Positions 27,711 through 36,561 of a stretch of 64,000 bases of DNA are shown here, one piece after another. Every line of letters starts with the position of its first letter. Position 1 is the first letter of the stretch. Position numbers and translations under genes: made by a program. Origin of the DNA: Bacillus sp. 123MFChir2 (GTDB lineage: Bacteria > Bacillota > Bacilli > Bacillales > Bacillaceae_G); contig NZ_KB910932.1 in the NCBI RefSeq assembly GCF_000383235.1, positions 1 to 64,000 on the forward strand. Direction: 5' to 3'. The notes under the pieces were generated by a model, which was not told the origin of the DNA, made no database searches, and saw only the letters and a list, made by a program, of their open reading frames with translations.

Positions 27711-27908
27711 GTTAGACTAACTAAATCTTTGTAAACATATCATATACAAAGAAAGATTTTTCTATTTATTTATAGCGAATGTATTATTAACATCATGATA
27801 GGAATTTATAACAGTATCCTTTTTCGTATACCTTATGCTTTCTTATCCAAATACACTCTATATAAGGTGCCCTATTGGTATTACTAAAGAAGGTGTTTAC
27901 ATACAGGC

Positions 27909-27936
27909 ACTCTTTAGTTTCAAATCACATAATATA
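27909..27936 (+). promoter_or_regulatory. SigK-like promoter of the second YjcZ gene
   Basis: AC, 17-nt spacer, CATAATATA. It is 72 bp before the start codon, and its -10 is identical to the one before the other YjcZ gene. Confidence 0.5.
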
Positions 27937-28008
27937 ATGTAAATCCACCGAAATTTCCGTAACCATTGCTACCATTTTTTGTTTCCTCACTTAAAGGAGG
28001 GCTAAATT

Positions 28009-28125
28009 ATGGGTTTTGGATCTGGTTGTTGTGGCTTCGGTGGCGGATTCGCCTTACTGATTGTGCTATTTATCTTATTAATCATAATCGGTTGTAGTTG
28101 TTTTGGAGGTGGATTTGGCTGCTGA
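28009..28125 (+). CDS. YjcZ-family small sporulation protein
   Basis: A 38-residue protein [20 protein letters not shown]... with one hydrophobic helix and a Cys/Gly-rich C-terminus. Start follows AAAGGAGGG. It is closely related to the 48-residue protein at 8351, especially in the helix ([15 protein letters not shown]). The function within spores is not known. Confidence 0.85.
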   Translation: MGFGSGCCGFGGGFALLIVLFILLIIIGCSCFGGGFGC

Positions 28126-28135
28126 TGCTAAAAGA

Positions 28136-28160
28136 ATGGCACTCAATTTGAGTGTCTTTT
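28136..28160 (+). terminator. Terminator of the second YjcZ gene
   Basis: A 7-bp stem CACTCAA / TTGAGTG plus a wobble pair, followed by CTTTTCTT. Confidence 0.65.
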
Positions 28161-28185
28161 CTTATTGGATTCACCTGCATAACAT

Positions 28186-28604
28186 CTAAAATTCTGCACA
28201 TACTACAAACAAGCTACCCTTTAAGTGATACACCTTTCCTAATGTATTTGATGTTTCTATTAATCCCAGAGCACTACTTACTTGTTTTTCATTCTGAAAC
28301 ATATCACCTACACAAGGAATGACAACAGGCATTGCACCAGCCGAACCAATTCCTTGAATAATTCTTCCAATCAAAATCCACACATAAGGATTTTCAAACC
28401 TCCATGATACCCACCCTGTAATAGTGCCTTCTATAGCTGCTATTAATAAATTTGGGATAATCACTTCCCCCCATTTATCAGATAAATAACCGGCTATAGG
28501 GATTAAAATAATAGCAACAACAGAATAAATCGTGATAATAAGAGAAACCTGAAATCACTAATTTTTAATTTTTTTTCGATTAACGGTAGCACTGGATTTA
28601 ACAT
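28186..28604 (-). pseudogene. MFS transporter, frameshifted and truncated
   Basis: From ATG 28604 the frame reads MLNPVLPLIEKKLKISDF, then one base is missing. The other frame continues VSLIITIYSVVAIILIPIAG, YLSDKWGE and RIIQGIGSAGAMPVV, typical of the first four helices of a 14-helix drug exporter. It ends after ETSNTLGKV in unrelated residues at 28186. About 130 of some 450 codons survive. Confidence 0.8.
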
Positions 28605-28725
28605 TGAATTCCCTAATGTATAATATATGTATCATAAACCTATATAAATCAAGGCACATAATCTACTTCATCTAAATATGAACAACATTATTTCATTAAA
28701 AAGGAGAGACATTTACTATATAAAA

Positions 28726-28929
28726 TTAGCGAGTAAATCCAATACCAATCTGTTGTTCAGCCATTGCTACTAAACGTTTTGTAATTTCTCCACCAACAGA
28801 ACCGTTTGCACGAGCTGTTGTATCTGCACCAAGTTGTACGCCGAATTCTTATGCAATTTCATACTTCATTTGATCAACTGCACTTTCAGCACCTTGTACT
28901 AATAATCGATTACGACTTCCGCTATTAGC
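28726..28929 (-). pseudogene. Decayed alpha/beta-type SASP
   Basis: The minus-strand frame reads [20 protein letters not shown], then MKYEIA, stop, [20 protein letters not shown] and [13 protein letters not shown]. The stop (TAA, 28849-28851) replaces the CAA of the Gln seen in the intact paralogue at 30271. No start codon remains; the N-terminus ends at a junction with the DUF2512 gene. DNA-binding spore protein, inactive here. Confidence 0.85.
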
Positions 28930-28941
28930 GCCGTATTATTG

Positions 28942-29322
28942 ATGATATTAGGTATATTCCAAAACATTTCACTTTCTAAAACATTACTGATTTCATTACT
29001 AATTACAGGAACAGCCTACTTAATAGGAGATTTATTTGTTCTACCTAAGTATGGAAATATGATTGCTACAATTGCAGATTTCGGGTTAAATTTTTTAGGA
29101 ATCTGGGTATTGGCTTATCTTCTTACAGAGGCTGATTTCATTCGCAACATTTTCGCATCCTCATTTTGGGCGGTACTTCTTATCGGTGTGATAGAAGTAT
29201 TTTTTCACATTTATATGAAAAAAGTGGTTTTACATAAAAATAATGATCTACGAGAATCAACTAACATACATCAGGATAGATATGCTATGGAGATCTCACA
29301 TGAATATTTAGTTCTGAAATAG
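28942..29322 (+). pseudogene. DUF2512 (YndM-like) membrane protein, 5'-truncated
   Basis: The frame encodes three to four helices with the family motif LIGDLFVLPKYGNMIATIAD. The open frame begins at 28906 with no start or ribosome binding site; the first visible family residues are AVLLMILGIFQN. The missing N-terminal helix and start were lost at the same junction that removed the start of the SASP relic. An ATG at 28942 could in principle initiate a shortened protein. YndM-type genes are sporulation associated. Confidence 0.6.
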
Positions 29323-29374
29323 AAAAAGTAAGATCCATTCAAAATGAAAATGATACAAAGAATAAAATGAAATA

Positions 29375-29401
29375 AAAAAAGTGGCTTCTGCCACTTTTTT
29401 T
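29375..29401. terminator. Bidirectional terminator
   Basis: An 11-bp stem AAAAAAGTGGC / GCCACTTTTTT between the convergent DUF2512 and DUF3231 genes. Confidence 0.85.
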
Positions 29402-29402
29402 A

Positions 29403-29918
29403 TTAAGCTTGTTCAGTATTTTTAACATGTAATGGTGGAGGAACTATCCAGCCTTTTTTCTTACTTAGACGTAGTAAAGTTGCTCCAGCTTGTGCCTTTT
29501 TCATATGAAATTGTCCAAAAAGCATTCCCACATCTTCTCGAAGGCATTTTCCCATTACTTGACTACAAATTACTAATCCTGCGGCTAGACCTGTAGAAAC
29601 AGCTGCTGCAATTTCAACATCATTGATGCGTGCTCCAGGAGGGATATCTTCGATAGATGCAACCGGTCTTTCTGGAGGTGCTGGTGGTAAAGCTACTCCA
29701 TTTACCTTTAAAAGAGCTTTTAGTTCTTCTATTTCAGAAGTCATATCATTCTCAATTAGATTTTCTAAGAACTTCTTTAAATCTTCATCACCCGTGTGGT
29801 TAATGTAAACCTGGTGGCCAGCAACTGCTCCTTGTGCTGCAAGCAAATAACTCCAAATATCAAATATTTCTCCATAATGTAAAGGTTCATTTTGAGGATT
29901 TCCACTTAATACACCCAT
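29403..29918 (-). CDS. DUF3231 family protein
   Basis: A 171-residue mostly helical protein with LHYGEIFDIWSYLLAAQGAV near the N-terminus and a Pro-rich linker (VALPPAPPERPV). CSQVMGKCLREDVGMLFGQF lies in the C-terminal helix bundle, and the whole resembles a single ferritin-like/DUF3231 repeat. ATG 29918 follows GGGAGG; an extension to 30041 is rejected. DUF3231 members are common in spore-formers, and the neighbours here are spore genes. The biochemical role is unknown. Confidence 0.8.
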   Translation of the reverse strand: MGVLSGNPQNEPLHYGEIFDIWSYLLAAQGAVAGHQVYINHTGDEDLKKFLENLIENDMTSEIEELKALLKVNGVALPPAPPERPVASIEDIPPGARINDVEIAAAVSTGLAAGLVICSQVMGKCLREDVGMLFGQFHMKKAQAGATLLRLSKKKGWIVPPPLHVKNTEQA

Positions 29919-30089
29919 TTTAAGATGCCTCCCTTTTATAAATATTATAGTCAGTATGCTTTTCAATACTGAAAATAAACTTTTTAGTATATTTGTTCCT
30001 ATAAAAGACTTTTTAATATTCATGGGAAACACCTTCCCCACAAGATATGTGCTTGTAATCTAGAAAAGAAGTTTTTCAAATAAAATACC

Positions 30090-30125
30090 CAAAGATTATT
30101 TATTTACAATAATCAAGAATCTTTG
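30090..30125 (-). other. Inverted repeat downstream of the SASP gene
   Basis: Arms CAAAGATT / AATCTTTG with an A+T-rich loop, 145 nt after the SASP stop. Possibly a weak terminator. Confidence 0.35.
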
Positions 30126-30270
30126 AGTACAAATGCATTTTATGAGAGTTTATTTTATAAATTGAATACAGACCATATAGAAGAGCTAGATGTGTTAACT
30201 ACTGTAACCTGCTATACTTCCAATAATCAATCATATCGTTTGCCCTAATCTTTTCTATTTTAGGATGAAG

Positions 30271-30483
30271 TTAACGAGTAACTCCACCACCCAATTGTTG
30301 TTCAGCCATTGCTACTAAGCGTTTAGTGATTTCACCACCAACAGAACCGTTTGCACGAGCTGTTGTATCTGCACTAAGTTGTACGCCGAATTCTTGCGCG
30401 ATTTCATATTTCATTTGATCAAGTGCACTTTCAGCACCTTGAACCAATAATTCATTACGATTTCCGCTATTATTATTTGCCAT
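30271..30483 (-). CDS. Alpha/beta-type small acid-soluble spore protein
   Basis: A 70-residue protein that coats and protects spore DNA. It has the full family pattern: [20 protein letters not shown], then [20 protein letters not shown], then [14 protein letters not shown]. The GPR protease site lies around the YEIAQEFG segment. ATG start with AGGAGGTG, the best site in the region. It is the intact partner of the dead copy at 28726-28929. SASPs are expressed in the forespore, usually by SigG. Confidence 0.95.
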   Translation of the reverse strand: MANNNSGNRNELLVQGAESALDQMKYEIAQEFGVQLSADTTARANGSVGGEITKRLVAMAEQQLGGGVTR

Positions 30484-30766
30484 ATTGTATCACCTCCTAT
30501 GTTTTTAATATGCTACTAATCCTAAAAAATTAATTATTCCTTTTTATGGTATTTTATTCCACCTGAATTTGAGTATACGTTTTATTTTTCTACTTAAAAT
30601 ATGGCTGAGAAAGCCAAGAAGAGGCACTTTTCTAACACCATTTCATAAAAAGGTTTGTTTGAAATAATTTTGTTATTCCTCCTTCTCTTCTCCTCTTCTC
30701 TTATTTGAATTCATATGAAAAAGGAGTGATAAGTAAATAGAATCTAATACAAAAGGTGTTCATGAA

Positions 30767-30928
30767 GTGAATGAGTTACATGAAATGTTAACATTTAAAA
30801 ATGTATGTATGACAAAATCAGCTGTTATGGCTGGCGTAGCTCAAGATCCGGCTCTACAAAGTTTATTACAACAAGATGTGAACATGGCTATGAAACATTG
30901 CCAAGACTTAAAAAACTTACTATCTTAA
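30767..30928 (+). CDS. Small CotF-like spore coat protein, start uncertain
   Basis: Frame reads VNELHEMLTFKNVCMTKSAV, then MAGVAQDPALQSLLQQDVNM, and ends KNLLS. This resembles the N-terminal module of CotF/YraD-type proteins. GTG 30767 is 8 nt after AAAAGGTG and gives 53 residues. Extending the frame upstream adds ESNTKGVHE to an ATA codon at 30737, which lies 6-7 nt after a better site, AAAGGAGTGAT. The ancestral start was probably ATG there. It is 19 bp before the full CotF-like gene and likely cotranscribed. Confidence 0.6.
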   Translation: MNELHEMLTFKNVCMTKSAVMAGVAQDPALQSLLQQDVNMAMKHCQDLKNLLS

Positions 30929-30947
30929 TAACAAAAAGGTGTAATAA

Positions 30948-31262
30948 ATGAATGAATCTATACAAAACATTACAGGTATGGGACCTATGACAGATCAGAT
31001 TATCGCAACGGATTTATTACTTGGATCTAAAACAGCTGTAAGAAATTATGCTTATGCGATTACAGAAGTTACTTCTGATCAAACTCGTGAAGTATTACGT
31101 CAACATTTACAAGATGCAATTGATACACATAAGCAAGTAAGTCAATATATGATTGATAAAGGATATTATCATCCAACTAATGTACAAGAACAACTACAAG
31201 TAGATTTAATGACTACACAAACAGCTCTAAATGTAGCACAAAATCAACAACACCCTCTTTAA
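30948..31262 (+). CDS. CotF-family spore coat protein
   Basis: A 104-residue helical protein (coat F domain) with MTDQIIATDLLLGSKTAVRN and DAIDTHKQVSQYMIDKGYYH, the four-helix ferritin-like pattern of CotF. Second gene of a two-gene unit. Start follows AAAAAGGTG. A very strong terminator follows. The spore coat role is inferred from the family. Confidence 0.88.
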   Translation: MNESIQNITGMGPMTDQIIATDLLLGSKTAVRNYAYAITEVTSDQTREVLRQHLQDAIDTHKQVSQYMIDKGYYHPTNVQEQLQVDLMTTQTALNVAQNQQHPL

Positions 31263-31300
31263 AAACTAAAAAATATACGGAATTCTATCTGCTACATAAG

Positions 31301-31341
31301 AACATACCCTGCTTTTTACCAAAAGCAGGGTATGTTCTTTA
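31301..31341 (+). terminator. Terminator of the CotF-like unit
   Basis: A perfect 16-bp stem with a 4-nt loop, followed by CTTTATT. Confidence 0.9.
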
Positions 31342-31456
31342 TTAATTATCTATTTTAAATACAGCATTAGAGTATAAAAAAATATACAGGAATAAATTAC
31401 CTTAATTTAGGGGATTTTATAATTGTTGTTTATCTAAAAAAAGAGAGGTATTTTCT

Positions 31457-32311
31457 ATGTATTATTACAAAGAAGAATTGATTAATATTATTAAGCCAGA
31501 CAAACCAGATCCCGCCGCTGCAAAGGTCTTACAAGAAATACTTGGTGGCCATTTTGGTGAAATGCGTACGATGATGCAATATTTTTTTCAAAGTTCAAAC
31601 TTTAGAGGAAAAGCGAAGCAATATCGTGATTTACTTCGAGGGGTTTTTCTTGAGGAAATTAGTCATGTAGAGCTTGTTCAAAATACAATTAATCAATTAC
31701 TAAATGGAGCTGGTGAACCTACGCCAGGTAATGCTGGTAAGGATAGAGCACCGCTTGATGAGGCGGTTAAACATGCAAATCCTCACCATTTTATTGTAGG
31801 CGCTCAAAGCTCATTGCCAGTAGATGCAGCCGGTAACCCCTGGAACGGCTCTTGGGTATACAGTCATGGAAATCTAATAAGTGATCTAATGGATAACCTA
31901 GTTCTTGAATCAACTGGAGTACTTCAAAAGACAAGGATTTATGAAATGAGCTCAAATCAAACTTTTCGTGAAACACTTGCCTTTTTAATTGTGCGTGATA
32001 ATGCACATCAAAATGCATTTGCAAAAGCATTAGAAACTTTAGGCGTTGAATGGGGAAAACTCTTCCCAGTACCAAACTACGATATCAATAAATATCCTGA
32101 GTGTAGAAAGTACGTAGAAATGGGATTTCATAATACTCAATTTAATTTCAGGTTAGATGAAACAAGAATCGGAGAGATCTTTCAGGGTGAATCACCAAGT
32201 AGAAACAAAGGAGTCTTAAGTGTAACGGAGCCACCAAAAGGTTTTCCTGTTCCAGAACTTCCTGAAATGCCAAATGAGCATAGTCCGGGATTAAGGGATA
32301 TGGAGCTTTGA
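31457..32311 (+). CDS. Manganese catalase
   Basis: A 284-residue di-manganese catalase (ferritin-like bundle). Metal ligands are visible in GGHFGEMRTMMQYFFQ (Glu), FLEEISHVELV (ExxH) and VRDNAHQNAFA (His). LESTGVLQKTRIYEM lies between. It detoxifies hydrogen peroxide. The C-terminus is Pro-rich (PVPELPEMPNEHSPG). Start follows AGAGAGG. In Bacillus such proteins include the spore coat CotJC/YjqC group and the YdbD group; the surrounding spore genes suggest a spore role. Confidence 0.9.
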   Translation: MYYYKEELINIIKPDKPDPAAAKVLQEILGGHFGEMRTMMQYFFQSSNFRGKAKQYRDLLRGVFLEEISHVELVQNTINQLLNGAGEPTPGNAGKDRAPLDEAVKHANPHHFIVGAQSSLPVDAAGNPWNGSWVYSHGNLISDLMDNLVLESTGVLQKTRIYEMSSNQTFRETLAFLIVRDNAHQNAFAKALETLGVEWGKLFPVPNYDINKYPECRKYVEMGFHNTQFNFRLDETRIGEIFQGESPSRNKGVLSVTEPPKGFPVPELPEMPNEHSPGLRDMEL

Positions 32312-32318
32312 GATTATT

Positions 32319-32345
32319 GTGACCAACCATTTATAAAGGGTTGGT
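32319..32345 (+). terminator. Hairpin after the catalase gene
   Basis: TGACCAACC / GGTTGGTCA stem with an 8-nt loop. The poor T tail makes termination uncertain. Confidence 0.5.
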
Positions 32346-32349
32346 CATA

Positions 32350-32850
32350 AATCTAAATTAGAAAATCTTTATAAGGTGGATTAAAGTCATGCAGGAGCTT
32401 TCCTGTATCGCAAAATCTTTTTGTCCAAAGTCAATTTCACAAGCGGATTCATTTTTAAGCATTTGTTGTACTTTTGTTTCAATAAGGACTGATACAAAAT
32501 ACTTACCACTCGTTTACATCGAATTATTGCATACAAGATAAGTCCTTTTAATTCATGAATTTTGGAAAAGCGAACTAGAACAAATTTGGATAATTTCATT
32601 TTGTTATCTATAATGGCAATGTTTCCGTTCATTTTCGGTCGTGTAAGATTAAACTTTATTCTATTTAGACTTGAATCGAAGAATAGCATTTGCGAGGTTT
32701 TTCGATGTTGATTGAAATGTAACACTATCAACTTCTTTTAATCAAATTGTATCCGCTTGCTTCTTTAATTGAGTCAGCGCAGCAGGACATGTATTAATGA
32801 TTTTAAATATATATTTACATTTAAAATTTATTCAATATTTACTTTTCAAA
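32350..32850. other. Gene-poor region, possible degraded coding relic
   Basis: A 114-codon minus-strand frame (32387-32731) ends ...VSILYQSLLKQKYNKCLK...RYRKAPA. It loosely recalls the C-terminus of IS4-type transposases but lacks a ribosome binding site and clear motifs. A second short minus-strand stretch near 32740-32800 reads INTCPAALTQLKKQADTI. I cannot assign either. Confidence 0.25.
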
Positions 32851-32855
32851 GTAAA

Positions 32856-32889
32856 AAAGATAAGATCATCGGAATTGAATCTTATCTTT
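32856..32889 (-). terminator. Terminator of the dehydrogenase gene
   Basis: An 11-bp stem AAAGATAAGAT / ATCTTATCTTT with a T run on the minus strand. Confidence 0.75.
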
Positions 32890-32934
32890 AGTATAAAAAA
32901 TAATTAAAACGGATTAATGAGAAAGGACGAATTT

Positions 32935-34068
32935 TTAAGGTTTCAAAATAACTTTTATACAATTATCCTCACGATTATTAAAAATCTGATAACCAAAACT
33001 CGCTTCTTCAAGAGGGAGTTTGTGCGTAATGATTTCCTTTGGATCAAATTCATTTTTTGTTATTTTTTCAAACAGTTCAGGCATAAAATGAATGACCGGA
33101 GCTTGTCCCATTCTAAGGTTAATATTCCTACTCCAAAATGCACCTAGTGGAAATGCATTATAGTTGCCGCCATAAACACCTGTCATTTGAACCGTTCCAT
33201 ATTTTCGGACGGCTTTTGTAGCAATTTGTATAGGACCAAGGGTTCCTCCTTGTAATTTTAATTTTTGTTCAACAAACTCCAAAGGCGATTTTTTCCCGTC
33301 CATACCTACACAATCGATGACAACATCCGCTCCACCATGCGTGATTTCTTTTAAATGTTCTCCCATATCCGGGTATTTTGTAAACTCAAATACCTCAACA
33401 TTATTAATCTTTTTTGCATAATTTATTCGATAATCCAAATAATCAACTGCAATTACACGCTTGGCACCCTTCATCCAAGCAAATTTTTGTGTCATTAATC
33501 CAACAGGTCCACAACCAAGCACGATAACAGTATCGCCTGATTTTACACCTGCATTTATTACACTCCAATATGCTGTCGGTAAAACATCGGATAAAAAAAG
33601 TAATGACTCATCCTCAAGCTCGCATGACTCTGGTATAACAAAGGGAGTGAAGTTACCAAAAGGAACTTTTAAATATTCAGCTTGACCACCTGGATGGTTA
33701 CCAAATTTCTCTGTATAACCAAAGTAGCCACCAGAATCATAATGAGGATTTGAGTTATCACATTGACTTTCCATTTCATGTTGGCAATAAAAACAATGCC
33801 CACAAGCAACATTAAAAGGGATGACAACACGATCTCCTTTTTTTACTTTAGTGACATCAGGACCCACCTCTTCCACAATCCCCATTGGTTCATGACCGAT
33901 AATGTATCCTGGTGGTAAAGGCATATTACCTTGGTATAAATGTAAATCGGATCCACAAATAGCAGTTGAAGTAATTTTTACAAGAATATCATCTTTTTTT
34001 TCTAATCTTGCATCATCAACTTGTTTAACCTGTACTTGATTTGGCCCTTGATAGGTTACAGCTTTCAT
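32935..34068 (-). CDS. Zinc-dependent alcohol dehydrogenase (formaldehyde dehydrogenase-like)
   Basis: A 377-residue medium-chain dehydrogenase. Catalytic Zn ligands lie in CGSDLHLYQG (Cys) and GHEPMGIVEEVG (His, Glu). A structural-zinc type loop is CGHCFYCQHEMESQC. The NAD-binding motif is VIVLGCGPVGLMTQ. This arrangement matches the glutathione-independent formaldehyde dehydrogenase-like subgroup. ATG 34068 is 9 nt after GGAGG; the upstream GTG 34074 is too close. The physiological alcohol is unknown. Confidence 0.9.
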   Translation of the reverse strand: MKAVTYQGPNQVQVKQVDDARLEKKDDILVKITSTAICGSDLHLYQGNMPLPPGYIIGHEPMGIVEEVGPDVTKVKKGDRVVIPFNVACGHCFYCQHEMESQCDNSNPHYDSGGYFGYTEKFGNHPGGQAEYLKVPFGNFTPFVIPESCELEDESLLFLSDVLPTAYWSVINAGVKSGDTVIVLGCGPVGLMTQKFAWMKGAKRVIAVDYLDYRINYAKKINNVEVFEFTKYPDMGEHLKEITHGGADVVIDCVGMDGKKSPLEFVEQKLKLQGGTLGPIQIATKAVRKYGTVQMTGVYGGNYNAFPLGAFWSRNINLRMGQAPVIHFMPELFEKITKNEFDPKEIITHKLPLEEASFGYQIFNNREDNCIKVILKP

Positions 34069-34396
34069 ATTCACATGCCTCCTTTTTTAACATTTCTTCA
34101 AAATATCTTTCATATTTATGATACAAAAATTATTTTCTAAGTTATTAAAGAGAGTCAGGAGGAATGCATGACCTTGTTATGAAACGTTTTCATAATGCCT
34201 TCTCTTCCCTATGTCTTTTAGCTATATTTTAAGACGAAAATCAATATTTATGCATGTTAAAGCGAATTAAATTTTCATATAAAGGAAGAACAAATCGTCT
34301 CTTCTTTTAAAAATATTTAATTTATTAATAAATTAAATATTTCTACTGTAAATTAAGAAAAAATTAGACGTTTAGTGTTTTATATAAGGATTACTG
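34069..34396. other. A+T-rich intergenic region
   Basis: Between the dehydrogenase and the MBL-fold gene. TTTAATTTATTAATAAATTAAA near 34316-34338 is a near-perfect A/T palindrome; nothing else is recognised. Confidence 0.35.
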
Positions 34397-35254
34397 TTAA
34401 ATATATCTTCCGTAATCAGGAATAGCTACTTTATCAAAATTCTTCACTAAACGACGCAATTCATTTCTTAATTCTTCCCCAGTCATAGGTAGACCGTGCC
34501 CTGTCACTACAAATTTAGGATTTAACTTCTCAAGTGTTTTTACAGACTCCCAGGCGCTCTCCCAATCGGTCGTAAGATATCTCGGTGGACCATTTAGTTC
34601 TTTTTGTTGAGTCAATACTTTATACAACGAATCTTGTCTGACAGTAACAAAAGCATCTCCAGCTATTAAGAAATGGTCTCTCTTTCGAAACAAAGATACA
34701 TGCCCACGAGTATGTCCAGGAGTGTGTATCCAACTCCATTCAGGCATATAGGGAACACTGCCATCCAGTGGTAATTCATGTATGTATTCCCCTAAATCAA
34801 TCCCCTGATTTGGAAACAACGGGGAAATTTTTGCTATAACTCCACCTTCTACGGTTCCATCTGGATTTGGATAATCTTGTTCACCATTTAAGTAGGGTAT
34901 CTCTAGCTTATGCGCATAAACCGGAACATTCCATTGCTTAACTAATTCAATTACAGAACCAACATGATCAAAGTGACCATGAGTCAATATAATCGCTTTT
35001 GGTTTACTATGCTTACCAAACTTCTCTTCTGCCAATTCTGTGATAAGATCCACTGATTTGGGCATTCCTGTATCAATTAAAACCCATTCATTTTGTTTTG
35101 TAGGATTACCAACGAAACATACATTTACAATTTTTATACATAAACAATAAATATATGGCGCAACTTCCAGACTACTTCCACTACTAAGTGAAGTTAAAGG
35201 TAAAATTGTATCATCTAAATTACTTTTTAAGTTTTGATTCATCTTCTCATTCAT
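34397..35254 (-). CDS. MBL-fold metallo-hydrolase
   Basis: A 285-residue metallo-beta-lactamase-fold enzyme. The metal motif HxHxDH appears as LTHGHFDHVG near residue 92. Further ligands are in HTPGHTRGHVSLF, GDAF and VTGHGLPM. No signal peptide. The fold covers thioesterases, glyoxalase II-type and quorum-quenching lactonases; the substrate cannot be assigned. Start ATG is 9 nt after AAAGGGG. Confidence 0.88.
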   Translation of the reverse strand: MNEKMNQNLKSNLDDTILPLTSLSSGSSLEVAPYIYCLCIKIVNVCFVGNPTKQNEWVLIDTGMPKSVDLITELAEEKFGKHSKPKAIILTHGHFDHVGSVIELVKQWNVPVYAHKLEIPYLNGEQDYPNPDGTVEGGVIAKISPLFPNQGIDLGEYIHELPLDGSVPYMPEWSWIHTPGHTRGHVSLFRKRDHFLIAGDAFVTVRQDSLYKVLTQQKELNGPPRYLTTDWESAWESVKTLEKLNPKFVVTGHGLPMTGEELRNELRRLVKNFDKVAIPDYGRYI

Positions 35255-35604
35255 AAGAGCAAACCCCTTTTTCGATTATGCTCTTTAGTATGTAGAGTTA
35301 CTAAAAAATTATTATCCTTATAAAATTCTGTATCCTTTCATACAGCGTGATTAAGTTTCCTACCAAACCTCACTTTACAAAAAAGGAAATTATCTTTAAA
35401 TAATTATTTATATTACTTCGTTCTAATCACTTAATCGTAATGGTTCGTATCAAGAGAAAAAATAGCAACAGGAAACTTCCAATTAAATTCCAAAAACATT
35501 GATTTATTATAATGATCCTAAAAACATAAATTATAATCTAGTCAGTCACCTATTCTTCAAGTGATTAATACGCTATATATCATTGCTCTTGGAGGGAATA
35601 AAGT
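35255..35604. other. Divergent promoter region without a gene
   Basis: A+T-rich spacer between the MBL-fold gene and the YqcI/YcgG gene. No palindrome or known box stands out. Confidence 0.35.
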
Positions 35605-36360
35605 ATGATTACACTTTACGATAAAAACTCTCTACAAAGGGACATTACTACTCTTCCAGCTTGGCAACAAAATGTATTCCATTCTTTCATTTTAAAAATG
35701 ACTGACAAAGGTAGGCCTTTTCCTTGTATCCCTGCACAACATGGTTTTACATTCAATCACCTTAGATATGGATTTATAGATGATCCTAGAACACCAAATG
35801 CTAGCGAACAATTCGCAAAGTTACTCAAGGAATATACAGAATGTTCTAAGAAAACAGGTAAATACACCTCTCTTATTCTTTTTATCGAAACACCAACAGA
35901 GCTTGTTGAAAAAGCTACAGTTCAAAACTTTGAACATATTTATTGGTCGCTTCTTAATCAAACTAGCATATTAGACGAGAAAGAATGGCCCAAGCATATC
36001 CCTAATGATCCTTTGGAAAATACATGGGAGTTTTGTTTCCATAATGAATCGTATTTTGTTTATTGTGCTACTCCTGCCCATGTTAAGAGACAGAGCAGAC
36101 ATTTCCCCTGTATGATGCTTGCTATAACTCCTCGATGGGTGTTACAAGAAATTATGAAATCTCAAAAATATAGTCAAAAACTAAGAAGCTTGATACGCCA
36201 ACGTTTAACTACCTATGACAAAGCTCCCATTCACCCCTCTCTTAAAAGCTATGGCCAGCAAGAAAATTATGAATGGCAGCAATATTTTTTGCGTGATGAC
36301 GAAACAATCCCATCAAAGTGCCCATTTTTCCGAATCATAAATTTTTTGCAAAAAAAATAA
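35605..36360 (+). CDS. YqcI/YcgG family protein
   Basis: A 251-residue soluble protein with the family signatures RPFPCIPAQHGF (residues 32-43), EWPKHIPNDPLENTWEFCFH, SYFVYCATPAHVKRQSRHFP and ITPRWVLQEI. The conserved Cys and His residues suggest metal or heme binding, but the function is not known. Length is normal. Start ATG follows GGAGGG. It is the first of two plus-strand genes, but a 200-bp gap separates it from the LysE gene. Confidence 0.85.
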   Translation: MITLYDKNSLQRDITTLPAWQQNVFHSFILKMTDKGRPFPCIPAQHGFTFNHLRYGFIDDPRTPNASEQFAKLLKEYTECSKKTGKYTSLILFIETPTELVEKATVQNFEHIYWSLLNQTSILDEKEWPKHIPNDPLENTWEFCFHNESYFVYCATPAHVKRQSRHFPCMMLAITPRWVLQEIMKSQKYSQKLRSLIRQRLTTYDKAPIHPSLKSYGQQENYEWQQYFLRDDETIPSKCPFFRIINFLQKK

Positions 36361-36561
36361 ATCATAACCACAAATCCCTTGATTAGGTTTATGAATTGCT
36401 ACATTCGTTTTAAATTAGGTAATTACTCAATATTTCGAGCTCCTGTAAACTGCAAGAATTATATGCTTAATATCAAGACATTTATTATTTAGTTGTACAA
36501 ACATTGACTACTGAATAGATTAAGTAATAGATAAAGATTTAGTGGGAGGAGCTTGTTATAA

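Noticed and set aside
28009-31262. CRISPR or other short regular repeat array in the spore block
   Set aside because: No regularly spaced direct repeats are present anywhere in the window; the repeats seen are dispersed single copies.
32387-32731. 114-codon minus-strand frame as a gene
   Set aside because: No ribosome binding site, no recognisable motifs; at best a transposase relic.
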